A DNA stretch of 7,726 bases from an uncultured Labedella sp. (GTDB lineage: Bacteria > Actinomycetota > Actinomycetes > Actinomycetales > Microbacteriaceae): NCBI GenBank assembly GCA_934636065.1, contig CAKTZW010000074.1, positions 1 to 7,726 on the forward strand, read 5' to 3'. This document shows, piece after piece, positions 1-6,095 of this stretch. Every line of letters starts with the position of its first letter. Within the stretch, counting starts at the first letter, position 1. The notes below the pieces were generated by a model. The model did no database searches. It was not told the DNA's origin and saw nothing but the letters and a program-made list of their open reading frames with translations. The translations under genes and the position numbers were made by a program.

Positions 1-1124
1 GCCACGTACTCCTTGGCGACAAGGTTCATCCCGTCCCGCAGCGGCGTCACCAGCCCGACCTTCGCCATGCGGTAGTAGCCGGCCAGCGTGTCCCGCGGCA
101 CGGCGCGGCCGACATAGCGCACCGGCGTCCAGTCCGCGTCCGACCAGTCGCCGTTGATCCGCCCGGTCAGGGTCTCGATCTCGCGCTTCAGGTCCTTATA
201 GCTCTCCACATCCTCGCGGGAACGGGCGGCGACCTGCAGGTAGGTCACCTGCCCCCGGTGCTCCGGGAAGTTCTCCAGCAGCGCCGCAAAGGCGCGGAAC
301 CGCTCCGGCAGGCCCTTGGTGTAGTCCAGCCGCTCCGCGCCGATCACCATGGCCCGGCCCGCAAGGCTCGCCTCCAGCCGCTTCGCGTCCGCCGACCCCA
401 CGCTGCGCGCCGCGAGGTCCGAGAACTCGTCGGTGCCGATGGAGATCGGGAAGGCCCGCAACTGCACCCGCCTCCCGCGCAGCCGCACCTCCGGGCCCGG
501 GCGCACCTTCATGCCCGTGCCCTGCGCCATGCAGTCGATCAGCCCCGTCAGGTCGCGGTTCGTCTGCACCCCCACCACGTCGTAGGAGAGAAGGTCGCGG
601 ATCAGGTCCTCCGCGCCGGGCAGGGCGGAGAACACGGCCCAGGGCGGGAAGGGGATGTGGTGGAAGTAGCCGATCCGCTGCTTCGCCCCCATCTCGCGCA
701 GCAGCGCGCCCAGCGGGATCATCTGGTAGTCGTGGATCCAGATCGTGTCGTCCGGCCGCAGCAGCGGCATCAGCTTCTCGGCGTAGCGCTGGTTCACCTG
801 CCGGTAGCAGCCGGCCTGCTCGCGGTCGTAGCTCAGCAGCCCCAGCCGGAAATGGAACATCGGCCAGAGCGCCGAATTGGCAAAGCCCGCGTAGAACCCT
901 TCGTATGCCGCCTGGGAGAGGTCGATCACCGCGTAGTCCACCCCGGCGCGGCGCGCGTGGCGCACCATGTCCGCCGGCTCCGGCGAGGCCGTGCCGCTCC
1001 ATCCGAACCAGAGCCCCCCGCGGGCGAAGGCATCCTTCAAGGCAACCGCGAGCCCGCCCGCGGCCGGCGGCTCCCCGCGCTTCGGCACGGCCACGCGATT
1101 CGAGACGATGACGAGGCGTCCCAC
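1..1124 (-). CDS. otsA: trehalose-6-phosphate synthase OtsA (GT20), 3' end beyond the window
   Basis: Cytoplasmic glycosyltransferase that joins UDP-glucose and glucose-6-phosphate into trehalose-6-phosphate, the first step of the OtsAB pathway. The reading frame is open from a GTG at 1124 to the left edge (374 full codons); I read every codon and found no stop or frameshift. It begins VGRLVIVSNRVAVP, the family's N-terminal S-N-R substrate loop, followed by the GGL glycine loop (residues 23-25). Further landmarks are WIHDYQM, GYFHHIPFPP, ERLDYTKGLPERF (R265, K270, matching R262 and K267 of E. coli OtsA) and RDGMNLVAKEYV (D364, matching D361). The family is usually about 460-480 aa, so roughly 95 C-terminal residues are missing. 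GTG is preferred as start because AGGAG lies 9 nt upstream and the family motif begins straight after it. otsB lies 180 bp upstream on the same strand. Protein character suggests an alphaproteobacterium, for example an Acetobacteraceae/Rhodospirillales type (inference). Confidence 0.96.
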   Translation of the reverse strand, partial: MGRLVIVSNRVAVPKRGEPPAAGGLAVALKDAFARGGLWFGWSGTASPEPADMVRHARRAGVDYAVIDLSQAAYEGFYAGFANSALWPMFHFRLGLLSYDREQAGCYRQVNQRYAEKLMPLLRPDDTIWIHDYQMIPLGALLREMGAKQRIGYFHHIPFPPWAVFSALPGAEDLIRDLLSYDVVGVQTNRDLTGLIDCMAQGTGMKVRPGPEVRLRGRRVQLRAFPISIGTDEFSDLAARSVGSADAKRLEASLAGRAMVIGAERLDYTKGLPERFRAFAALLENFPEHRGQVTYLQVAARSREDVESYKDLKREIETLTGRINGDWSDADWTPVRYVGRAVPRDTLAGYYRMAKVGLVTPLRDGMNLVAKEYV

Positions 1125-1304
1125 TGGCCCTTCTCCTACTTTCCCGCAGCAGCGCGCCGCGACAGATTCCTGACAGCCATGGGCACTGTTAGCGAAGCGA
1201 GAACCGGTCTGCGCTCCTCGATGGGGCGGGGCTAGTCTCCCGCCCCTTGTTTTCGCCATATTTGAACCGCTCAACCACCCCCGCGGTTGCGCCGCGGTAT
1301 GGCT
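1125..1304. other. otsB-otsA intergenic gap
   Basis: This 180-bp gap between the otsB stop and the otsA start is long for an otsBA pair, in which the genes are often tightly spaced. It contains the otsA ribosome-binding site (AGGAG on the minus strand, at about 1134-1138) and one GC-rich hairpin (separate entry). Its middle is more A/T-rich than the flanks around 1247-1270 (TTGTTTTCGCCATATTTG on the plus strand). That could hold a minus-strand promoter for otsA, but I could not pick a convincing -35/-10 pair. No ORF here looks real. Confidence 0.5.
1223..1250 (+). terminator. hairpin with T-rich tail in the otsB-otsA gap
   Basis: Eight-bp perfect stem GGGGCGGG / CCCGCCCC (1223-1230 with 1239-1246), 8-nt loop, followed on the plus strand by TTGTTTT (1247-1253). 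Read on the plus strand this is a textbook intrinsic terminator, yet no plus-strand gene ends here. Read on the minus strand, the direction of otsB-to-otsA transcription, the hairpin has no U-tract after it. It might attenuate read-through or stop antisense transcription towards otsB. Confidence 0.4.
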
Positions 1305-1574
1305 TCACCCCTCGCCAGCCGTTCCCGACAGCGAAGTGGCCACGCGCCCCAGCCAGGCGCGCCCCAGCGCCGGCCGGCCCGCGAAGTCATCCGGCACGCG
1401 CAGGCCGTGGCCACCATACTCCACGCAGGCGGCCATGCCGTCCTCATCCGTCACGTCGTCGCCGATGAAGATCGGCCGGCGCCCCCGAAATGGCTCCACC
1501 GCCATCAGCCGGTGCACCGCGCCGCCCTTGTCGGCCATGCGCGGGCGCAGTTCCACCGCGGCGTGGGCGGGCAC
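1305..1574 (-). CDS. otsB: trehalose-6-phosphate phosphatase OtsB, C-terminal part only (5' end lost at the join)
   Basis: HAD-superfamily phosphatase that removes phosphate from trehalose-6-phosphate to give trehalose, the second step after OtsA. About 88 C-terminal codons remain, ending at TGA (1305-1307). The fragment starts in the family segment HAAVELRPRMADKGGAV, whose DKG lysine is the HAD motif III region, and continues to FIGDDVTDEDG (about 1439-1469), the motif IV aspartates that bind Mg2+. The N-terminal two thirds, including the motif I DxDGT nucleophile, are absent, so the piece as seen could not be active. Upstream of about 1575 the frame reads Arg/Gly-rich nonsense antisense to the next gene. 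GTG at 1574 is only the first in-frame start-like codon, not a real start. The truncation coincides with a change of apparent organism, so it is more likely an assembly join than a decayed gene. Confidence 0.88.
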   Translation of the reverse strand: MPAHAAVELRPRMADKGGAVHRLMAVEPFRGRRPIFIGDDVTDEDGMAACVEYGGHGLRVPDDFAGRPALGRAWLGRVATSLSGTAGEG

Positions 1575-1760
1575 GGCGCCGCGCCGGCGACCGACGACGA
1601 GGCCGCGGAGTCCGCGTCCACCGACGACGCTGCGGCGAGCGCCGCGGCCTCGGACGACGGCGCGACCGGCGCGGCGATCGGACTCGGGGTCGCCGGCCTC
1701 GTCGTCGGACTCGCGGGTGTCGTCCTGGCCATCTGGGCGCTGCGCCGCCGCTCGGCCTGA
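1566..1760 (+). CDS. C-terminal fragment of a membrane-anchored actinobacterial protein (5' end lost at the join; YcnI/DUF1775-like or CopC-like tail)
   Basis: The plus-strand frame ending at TGA 1758-1760 gives GHGAAPATDDEAAES, then a 35-residue Ala/Asp/Ser-rich linker, one hydrophobic helix (AIGLGVAGLVVGLAGVVLA) and a short basic tail WALRRRSA. This is the usual end of an exported actinobacterial protein with a low-complexity spacer, a single C-terminal membrane anchor and a cytoplasmic RRR stop-transfer. His/Gly-rich then acidic spacers before the anchor are typical of YcnI-like (DUF1775) and CopC-like copper-handling proteins. That identification is from memory of the family and is weak, because the diagnostic N-terminal domain is missing. 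Left of about 1566 the same frame is antisense to otsB and meaningless. The nominal ORF continues back to 1287, but only the part from about 1566 looks like protein. A strong hairpin follows the stop. Confidence 0.6.
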   Translation, partial: GGHGAAPATDDEAAESASTDDAAASAAASDDGATGAAIGLGVAGLVVGLAGVVLAIWALRRRSA

Positions 1761-1808
1761 CGCCTCCGGTATCCCTCAGGTGCGGGGCGGGCTCATCGCC
1801 CGCTCTCG

Positions 1809-1852
1809 CGACGGCGCCGCCGTCCGACTCCGGTCGGACGGCGGCGCCGTCG
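1809..1852. terminator. strong bidirectional terminator between convergent genes
   Basis: A perfect 18-bp inverted repeat, GACGGCGCCGCCGTCCGA (1810-1827) with its complement at 1834-1851 and a 6-nt loop, extends by one more C-G pair (1809/1852). It lies 49 bp after the stop of the plus-strand fragment and 17 bp from the stop of the minus-strand Ig-repeat gene, so it can end both transcripts. There is no U-tract on either strand, which is common in high-GC actinobacteria. Confidence 0.75.
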
Positions 1853-1868
1853 TCGTTCGTGGTCCGCT

Positions 1869-3875
1869 CTAGACCTTCGCCCGCCGGTATCCCGCGGACT
1901 TCGCGGCCGACTCCGACGCGAAGCACTGCTCCGGGTTGGTGACGTTGTAGTACCGCTGCCCGGGCAGGTGGTAGATCATCGAGTCCCTGTTGCCCTTGAT
2001 GGGCGCCCACGACGGGCACGCGTTCTTCGAGATCGGATCGGTGACCGACGGACGCGGCACCACGTTCGACAGGATCGCACGCGTCTTCGCCGACGTGCGC
2101 GCCACCGGGGCGTAGCCGGCCTTCGATCCGTCGACGCGGACCGTCACGGTCTTGCCGACCCACGACGACGACCCGACCTTGAACGTCGCGGAGGTGGCCC
2201 CTCCGACGGCTGCACCGTTGAGGTACCACTGGTACCGGAGCTTCGTGCCGGCGGTCCACGATCCCGGGACCGCGGTGAGGGTCTGACCGACCTTCGCCGT
2301 GCCCCTGATGACGGGGATCGAGGACGTGAGCGTGCCGAGCCCGACCTTGCTGGCCGGAGACACGCGAGTGACCGAGGTGTACCCGGCGAGGCGACCGGTG
2401 ACGCGCACCGTGAGCGACGCCCCCGCGAGCGACGGACCGATCCCGAGGGAGGTGCGCGTGGCGCCGGCGATGGCCTTGCCGTTCGCGTACCACTGCACCG
2501 AGAGCGCCGTCCCCTTCGTCCAGGTGAAGGTCTTCACCGAGACCGTGCGACCCACTCGCACGCTGCCCTCGATCTTCGGGACGGGCGCGGTGAGCGTCGC
2601 CGCGACGACCTTCTTCGTCGCGGCCGAGGTGAGTGTGAGGGTGTCGTAGCCGGGGGCGGCCCCCGTGACCCGGACGGAGACGGAACGGCCCACGGCGGAG
2701 GCCGTCACCTTCCAGGTGGGCGAGACGGCCCCCGAGACGCGCCACCCGTCGATGAACCACTGATAGGTGACTTTCGTGGCCGGCCGCCAGGGGGCCACGA
2801 CCGCCGTCAGCGTGGTCCCGAACCGGATCGTCCCCTTCGCGTCGGCACCGGAGATCACGGGGGCCTTTCCGACGAACGTGCCGCGAGCGACCGGGGACGT
2901 GCCGGCGGAGGTCTCGCGCGTGACCACCTGACCGTTCACGTCGAGCACCGTGACCTCGAGGGTCAGACGCTTGCCCACCTGCGCGGGTGTCGGCGTGTAA
3001 CCGGGCGAGGTGGCCCCGGCGATCGGCACGCCATCGGCGGACCACTGCGCGTCGTACTCACCGATCGGAGGATTGACGAGCGCGATGGCGACTCCGACGC
3101 GGGCGACCGATCCGATCTTCGGCACGACGGCCGCACGCTCGGCCGAGGAGATGAGCGTCTGGTGGACGGGTTCGTCACCGACGCGTACGTCGGCTCCCTC
3201 ACCGAGCAGTGCCTCTGCGGAGGCCGCCACCCGGCCGGACCCGTAGACGGTCGCGAGCCACGCTCCCGTCTCGTCGGAGAACCCGAGCCGGACGGCGACC
3301 CGCGGGTCGATCCCCTCGAGCAGGAACGATCCGTCCGCGCCCGTCGCCGCCTCGGCGAGTCGCACCCAGCGCGAGCCCTCGGCGTACGGGATCGCCGTGT
3401 ACGCGGTCACGAGAGAGCGCACGGCTCCTCCGCCGATCCCGCCGACGGCACCGAAGACGAGGCCCGTCGCGGTGAGCTCGTGATCGACGGTCGAACCGAC
3501 GGACACGGGGTCGGCGACGTACCCGTCACCGACGGCGTACAGGGCGGTTCCGTCGGACATCTCGTCGACGAATCGTCCGAGGGGGTCCTCGAACCGGAGA
3601 GAGTAGGACCCCGACGGGTCGAGGTCGGCGAAGCTGTAGGTGCCGTCGTCGGTCGTCGTGGCGGTCACGCCGTCGCCGAGGACGTCACTCCCCGCGGGGA
3701 CCGCGATGACCTCGACGGCGGCGGCCGGGAAGCCGCCGGCCGTGACGGTGCCGCCGAGGTCCGGTTCATCGGCGACGGCGATGCCGCTGGGGAGGGAGAC
3801 CGACGCTGCGGTCACGGCGAGGGTGAGGAGGACGGCGGCGACGCTCGAGCGCCTCCGCGAGAGAACAGGCTGCAT
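1869..3875 (-). CDS. secreted multi-domain Ig-like-repeat surface protein with a two-cysteine C-terminal domain
   Basis: A 668-aa exported protein, probably cell-surface or extracellular; its partner is unknown. The ATG at 3875 starts a clear signal peptide: MQPVLSRRR, a hydrophobic core at about 11-29 and an AVA cleavage site before D36. An in-frame start at 4082 would overlap the MFS gene and bury this signal, so it is rejected. Residues 38-137 and 138-241 look like two carboxypeptidase-regulatory/Cna-B-like beta sandwiches (TTDDGTYSFADLDPSGSYSL; GADGSFLLEGIDP). Four Ig-like repeats of about 80-90 aa follow (about 250-330, 335-423, 428-511, 516-602). Their recurring marks are a PxI/VxG-x-VGxTL opening, a central YQWxxNG-xxxxGA turn and a VRVTG-xxGY close. 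Residues 619-668 form a separate small domain (IKGNRDSMIYHLPGQRYY...NPEQCFASE...AGYRRA) holding C620 and C651, the only cysteines in the protein. There is no LPxTG motif or C-terminal helix, so it is secreted or held non-covalently. Confidence 0.92.
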   Translation of the reverse strand: MQPVLSRRRSSVAAVLLTLAVTAASVSLPSGIAVADEPDLGGTVTAGGFPAAAVEVIAVPAGSDVLGDGVTATTTDDGTYSFADLDPSGSYSLRFEDPLGRFVDEMSDGTALYAVGDGYVADPVSVGSTVDHELTATGLVFGAVGGIGGGAVRSLVTAYTAIPYAEGSRWVRLAEAATGADGSFLLEGIDPRVAVRLGFSDETGAWLATVYGSGRVAASAEALLGEGADVRVGDEPVHQTLISSAERAAVVPKIGSVARVGVAIALVNPPIGEYDAQWSADGVPIAGATSPGYTPTPAQVGKRLTLEVTVLDVNGQVVTRETSAGTSPVARGTFVGKAPVISGADAKGTIRFGTTLTAVVAPWRPATKVTYQWFIDGWRVSGAVSPTWKVTASAVGRSVSVRVTGAAPGYDTLTLTSAATKKVVAATLTAPVPKIEGSVRVGRTVSVKTFTWTKGTALSVQWYANGKAIAGATRTSLGIGPSLAGASLTVRVTGRLAGYTSVTRVSPASKVGLGTLTSSIPVIRGTAKVGQTLTAVPGSWTAGTKLRYQWYLNGAAVGGATSATFKVGSSSWVGKTVTVRVDGSKAGYAPVARTSAKTRAILSNVVPRPSVTDPISKNACPSWAPIKGNRDSMIYHLPGQRYYNVTNPEQCFASESAAKSAGYRRAKV

Positions 3876-3905
3876 CGGTGCAGACCGCCGATCTGGGAGA
3901 AGAGA

Positions 3906-3929
3906 ACAGCGGTCGGGTGAATCCGCTGT
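3906..3929. promoter_or_regulatory. inverted repeat in the leader of the Ig-repeat gene (possible operator or 5'-UTR hairpin)
   Basis: ACAGCGG (3906-3912) and its complement CCGCTGT (3923-3929) form a 7-bp inverted repeat with 10 nt between. It lies 31-54 bp upstream of the ATG and just downstream of the candidate -10 box, close to the expected transcription start. It could be a regulator's operator or a leader stem-loop. Chance is also possible for an element this short. Confidence 0.3.
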
Positions 3930-3933
3930 CGCG

Positions 3934-3939
3934 ACTCTA
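3934..3939 (-). promoter_or_regulatory. candidate -10 box for the Ig-repeat gene
   Basis: On the minus strand GATAGAGT contains TAGAGT, matching the actinobacterial TANNNT -10 consensus, 58 bp before the ATG. The hexamer 17 bp upstream is a poor -35, so this rests on the -10 and its position in the 136-bp gap. The Ig-repeat gene probably has its own promoter rather than reading through from the MFS gene. Confidence 0.35.
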
Positions 3940-3971
3940 TCGGCACGGTTCTCCCCGTCGCACCCCGACTT

Positions 3972-3992
3972 CCGGGGACATGCGGTCCCCGG
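3972..3992 (-). terminator. probable terminator of the MFS gene
   Basis: CCGGGGAC (3972-3979) pairs with GTCCCCGG (3985-3992), an 8-bp perfect stem with a 5-nt loop, 19 bp beyond the MFS stop codon. There is no U-tract. Its place right after the gene and before the next candidate promoter supports the call. Confidence 0.5.
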
Positions 3993-4011
3993 CCGCCCCG
4001 GACCGCGGGCG

Positions 4012-5256
4012 TCACTCGGCGACGAAATCCTCCACGTCGCGGTGCCGGCGCAGCGCGAGCACGAGGACGACGGGGGCGACAAGGGCGACGCCTCCGGCGA
4101 CGACGAGGGTCCACCGGGTGCCGACGAGCTCGCCGAGGACGCCGCCGATCAGGGCTCCCGCTGGGAAGAACGCCATGATCAGGAAGCGCATCGTCGCGTT
4201 GACGCGGCCGAGGAGGCGGTCCGGGGTGACGCGCTGGCGCAGGCTGACATTCGTGATGGAGTAGACGATCTGGCCGAGTTCCCCCGCCGCGAAGCCGACG
4301 AGCGCGAGGGCGAGCCCCCATCCCGGTGTCGCCGTCGGGACGAGGAGCACCAACGGCGTCGTGACGGCGAGCGAGACCCAGATGATGCGAGCGGAGCCGA
4401 CGGCGCGGGCGAGTCGCGGAGTGGCCGCGGCGCCGATCATGACCGCGACGGAGCCGGCGGCCAGCAGCAGTCCGATGACCCATGCGGGCTGGTCGAGGTC
4501 GCGCGACAGGAACACGATCGTCACCGCCGATGCGACCGCGAACGAGAGGTTGCTCGCCGCGCTCGCGATCGCGGTCGCCCGCAGGACCCGGTGGTGCACG
4601 ACGAAGCGGAAGCCCTCCGCGACCCGCTCCCAGAGCGAACCGGCGTGCGCGCCGGGGTCCTGCGGCGTCTCGACCGCACGGATGCCCGCGAGCGTGACGG
4701 CGGAGACGACGAAGCCGACCGCCTGGAGGAGCACGACGTTCGCGGCGCCCACGAGGGACACGAGCGCCCCGCCCACCCCCGGCCCGGCGACCTGCCCGCC
4801 CGAGCGGAGGAACTCCATCGCCGAGTTCCCCGCGAGCACTCGATCGCGTCCCGTCACCGTGGGCACGTAGCTCTGGTAGCCGACGTCGAAGAAGACGCGC
4901 GCCGTGCCGACGAGGAACGAGACGACGAGCAGGTGCGCCATCGTGAGCCAGCCGAGCCAGGCGGCGATCGGGATCGTGGCGAGGAGGACGGCTCGAGCCA
5001 CGTCGCTCGCGACGAGTACGGGGCGGCGGAGCATCCGGTCGAGCCACGCCCCGGCGGGAAGCCCGATGATCGCGAAGGCGATCGTCGACACGGCACCGAG
5101 CAGGCCCACCTCGAAGGGCGACGCGTCGAGGGTCACGACGGCGAGGAGCGGGATCGCCACTCCGGCGATCTGCGTGCCGAACTGGCTCGTGGTCTGCCCG
5201 GCCAACAGGAGCTGGAAGTCCCGCGAGGACCGGAGGGGCGCGGAGGCGTCCGTCAT
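4012..5256 (-). CDS. MFS transporter, MFS_3/EntS-like efflux family
   Basis: A 414-aa inner-membrane proton-coupled exporter. Twelve hydrophobic segments can be counted, with a longer cytoplasmic stretch near the middle (about 190-225), the usual 6+6 arrangement. The N-terminus (SRDFQLLLAGQTTSQFGTQI) and the loop after helix 2, GAWLDRMLRRPVL (residues 69-81, the MFS motif A GxxxDRxxRR), are typical of the family that includes EntS and macrolide-efflux-like transporters; length is normal. Known members export siderophores or antibiotics, but nothing here tells the substrate. The start at 5256 is supported by a GGAAGGGG ribosome-binding site 4 nt before the ATG (5261-5268). The gene seems monocistronic: a hairpin follows it and the neighbouring lipoprotein gene upstream has its own terminator. 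No TetR or MarR regulator is adjacent. Confidence 0.94.
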   Translation of the reverse strand: MTDASAPLRSSRDFQLLLAGQTTSQFGTQIAGVAIPLLAVVTLDASPFEVGLLGAVSTIAFAIIGLPAGAWLDRMLRRPVLVASDVARAVLLATIPIAAWLGWLTMAHLLVVSFLVGTARVFFDVGYQSYVPTVTGRDRVLAGNSAMEFLRSGGQVAGPGVGGALVSLVGAANVVLLQAVGFVVSAVTLAGIRAVETPQDPGAHAGSLWERVAEGFRFVVHHRVLRATAIASAASNLSFAVASAVTIVFLSRDLDQPAWVIGLLLAAGSVAVMIGAAATPRLARAVGSARIIWVSLAVTTPLVLLVPTATPGWGLALALVGFAAGELGQIVYSITNVSLRQRVTPDRLLGRVNATMRFLIMAFFPAGALIGGVLGELVGTRWTLVVAGGVALVAPVVLVLALRRHRDVEDFVAE

Positions 5257-5311
5257 CGATCCCCTTCCGTCGGGCTCCCGGTGACCCCGTCGGTGGGCGG
5301 GCCGGTCGTCG

Positions 5312-5341
5312 AGCCTACGCGTCGCTCGACGGGATCGGCAA
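5312..5341 (-). promoter_or_regulatory. candidate promoter of the MFS gene
   Basis: On the minus strand TTGCCG (5336-5341) is followed after 18 bp by TAGGCT (5312-5317), a reasonable -35/-10 pair for a high-GC actinobacterium. It sits downstream of the lipoprotein terminator and gives a leader of about 50 nt before the MFS ATG. Confidence 0.4.
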
Positions 5342-5357
5342 TCCGCGTCCGGGAACG

Positions 5358-5394
5358 ACGGACGCCCCGGGGATCGTCTCCCCGGGGCGTCCGT
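5358..5394 (-). terminator. terminator of the lipoprotein gene
   Basis: A perfect 16-bp stem with a 5-nt loop (ACGGACGCCCCGGGGA at 5358-5373 pairing with 5379-5394) lies 15 bp after the TGA or TAG-equivalent end of the true lipoprotein frame at 5410. It has no U-tract. Its place fits a gene that should stop at 5410 and not at 5315, where the shifted frame ends inside the next promoter region. Confidence 0.72.
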
Positions 5395-5409
5395 GCACTC
5401 GATCGTCGA

Positions 5410-5923
5410 TCAGTTGCAGAGCGTCGCGAGCTCCTGCGCCGACGTCTGCACGTCGGTCGCCGCAGTGGTGATGTCGGCGGCGGCCGACATGTCCTGGTCG
5501 ACGAGGACCTTCGACAGCAGATCGCGCAGCGCGACGAAGTCCTCGTGGACCGCGGAGAGCGCCGTCTTCACCTCGGCGTTGTCCACCGACTCCACCGCGG
5601 CGCCGACGCTGTCGACGGTCTCGGTGAAGGCGTCGACGGTTCCCTGCCTCGGTGCTCGAGTACACGCTCGGCGGGAAGGACATCAGCGAGGTCCTGTCGA
5701 TGTCGGTCACCGCCGTGCTGGCGTCCTGGATCTTCGACTGCACCTCGGTGCAGGCGTCCGCGACGGACTGACCGCCGGCGGCCTCCTCGGGTCGGGCCGA
5801 CGCTGACGCGGAGCTCTCGCTGTCGGCGGTCGCGCCTGAGTCGGTGCTCGGCGTCGAGGAGCACGCGGCGAGGCCGAACAGCGCGGTCGCGGCGATCGTC
5901 CACGCGGCGAGGGTCTTCTTCAT
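5410..5923 (-). CDS. small secreted lipoprotein, reading frame broken by one base
   Basis: Function unknown. It starts at ATG 5923 (GAAGGGA ribosome-binding site upstream) with MKKTLAAWTIAATALFGLAAC, a lipoprotein signal with an LAAC lipobox, so C21 would be lipidated and the protein anchored outside the membrane. A Ser/Ala/Asp-rich linker (22-50) follows, then a helical domain from VADACTEVQSK. After STEAG (residue 94) this frame turns into Arg-rich nonsense. The next frame carries the obvious continuation TVDAFTETVDSVGAAVESVD... to ATLCN, with its stop at 5410. Removing one base from the CCC run at 5642-5644 joins them into a smooth 170-aa protein with cysteines at C58 and C169, a likely disulfide pair closing a helical bundle. 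Uncorrected, translation would run to 5315 (202 aa) through the terminator. This may be a sequencing or consensus error, or a recent pseudogene. Confidence 0.82.
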
Positions 5924-6083
5924 TCGTTTCCCTTCGGAAGGGCGCGTGCGGTGGTCGCGCCGGAAGTCCGCGCGGTCGCGACGATCCCTGGGGACCTCAC
6001 GACGCGGCGGCGGGCCGTCGTCGGCGCCTCGTCAACGCTACCCGGTGGCGTCGGAGAAGCGGATGGGCAGCACTCCCCCCCAT

Positions 6084-6089
6084 TAGGGT
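6084..6089 (+). promoter_or_regulatory. -10 box giving a leaderless start
   Basis: TAGGGT matches the TANNNT -10 consensus and ends 6 nt before the ATG at 6096. The expected transcription start therefore falls on or next to the A of the ATG, the usual arrangement of leaderless actinobacterial genes. There is no purine-rich Shine-Dalgarno site at normal spacing, and no clear -35. Confidence 0.5.
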
Positions 6090-6095
6090 CGACCT

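Noticed and set aside
258..1235. A 325-codon plus-strand frame and a 268-codon minus-strand frame over otsA
   Set aside because: The frame that reads SNRVAVP, ERLDYTKG and GMNLVAKE is continuous through this region; the others are shadows.
1..1574. Horizontal acquisition of otsBA by the actinobacterium
   Set aside because: Possible, but there is no mobility gene and both flanking genes are cut at the same point, which fits an assembly chimera better; kept only as an alternative.
1444..3045. A 533-codon minus-strand frame spanning the junction
   Set aside because: Off-frame to both otsB and the Ig-repeat gene, Arg/His/Gly-rich, and it crosses the apparent join of two genomes.
1968..3920. A 650-codon plus-strand frame opposite the Ig-repeat gene
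   Set aside because: Arg/Gly/Asp-rich composition with no motif, while the opposite strand has a signal peptide and clear repeats.
3876..4082. An upstream start at 4082 for the Ig-repeat protein
   Set aside because: It would overlap the MFS gene's 3' end and place 69 unrelated residues before an obvious signal peptide.
5315..5409. Extension of the lipoprotein to a stop at 5315
   Set aside because: The sequence after residue 94 in that frame is Arg-rich nonsense that runs through a terminator hairpin and into the MFS promoter; the neighbouring frame ends sensibly at 5410.
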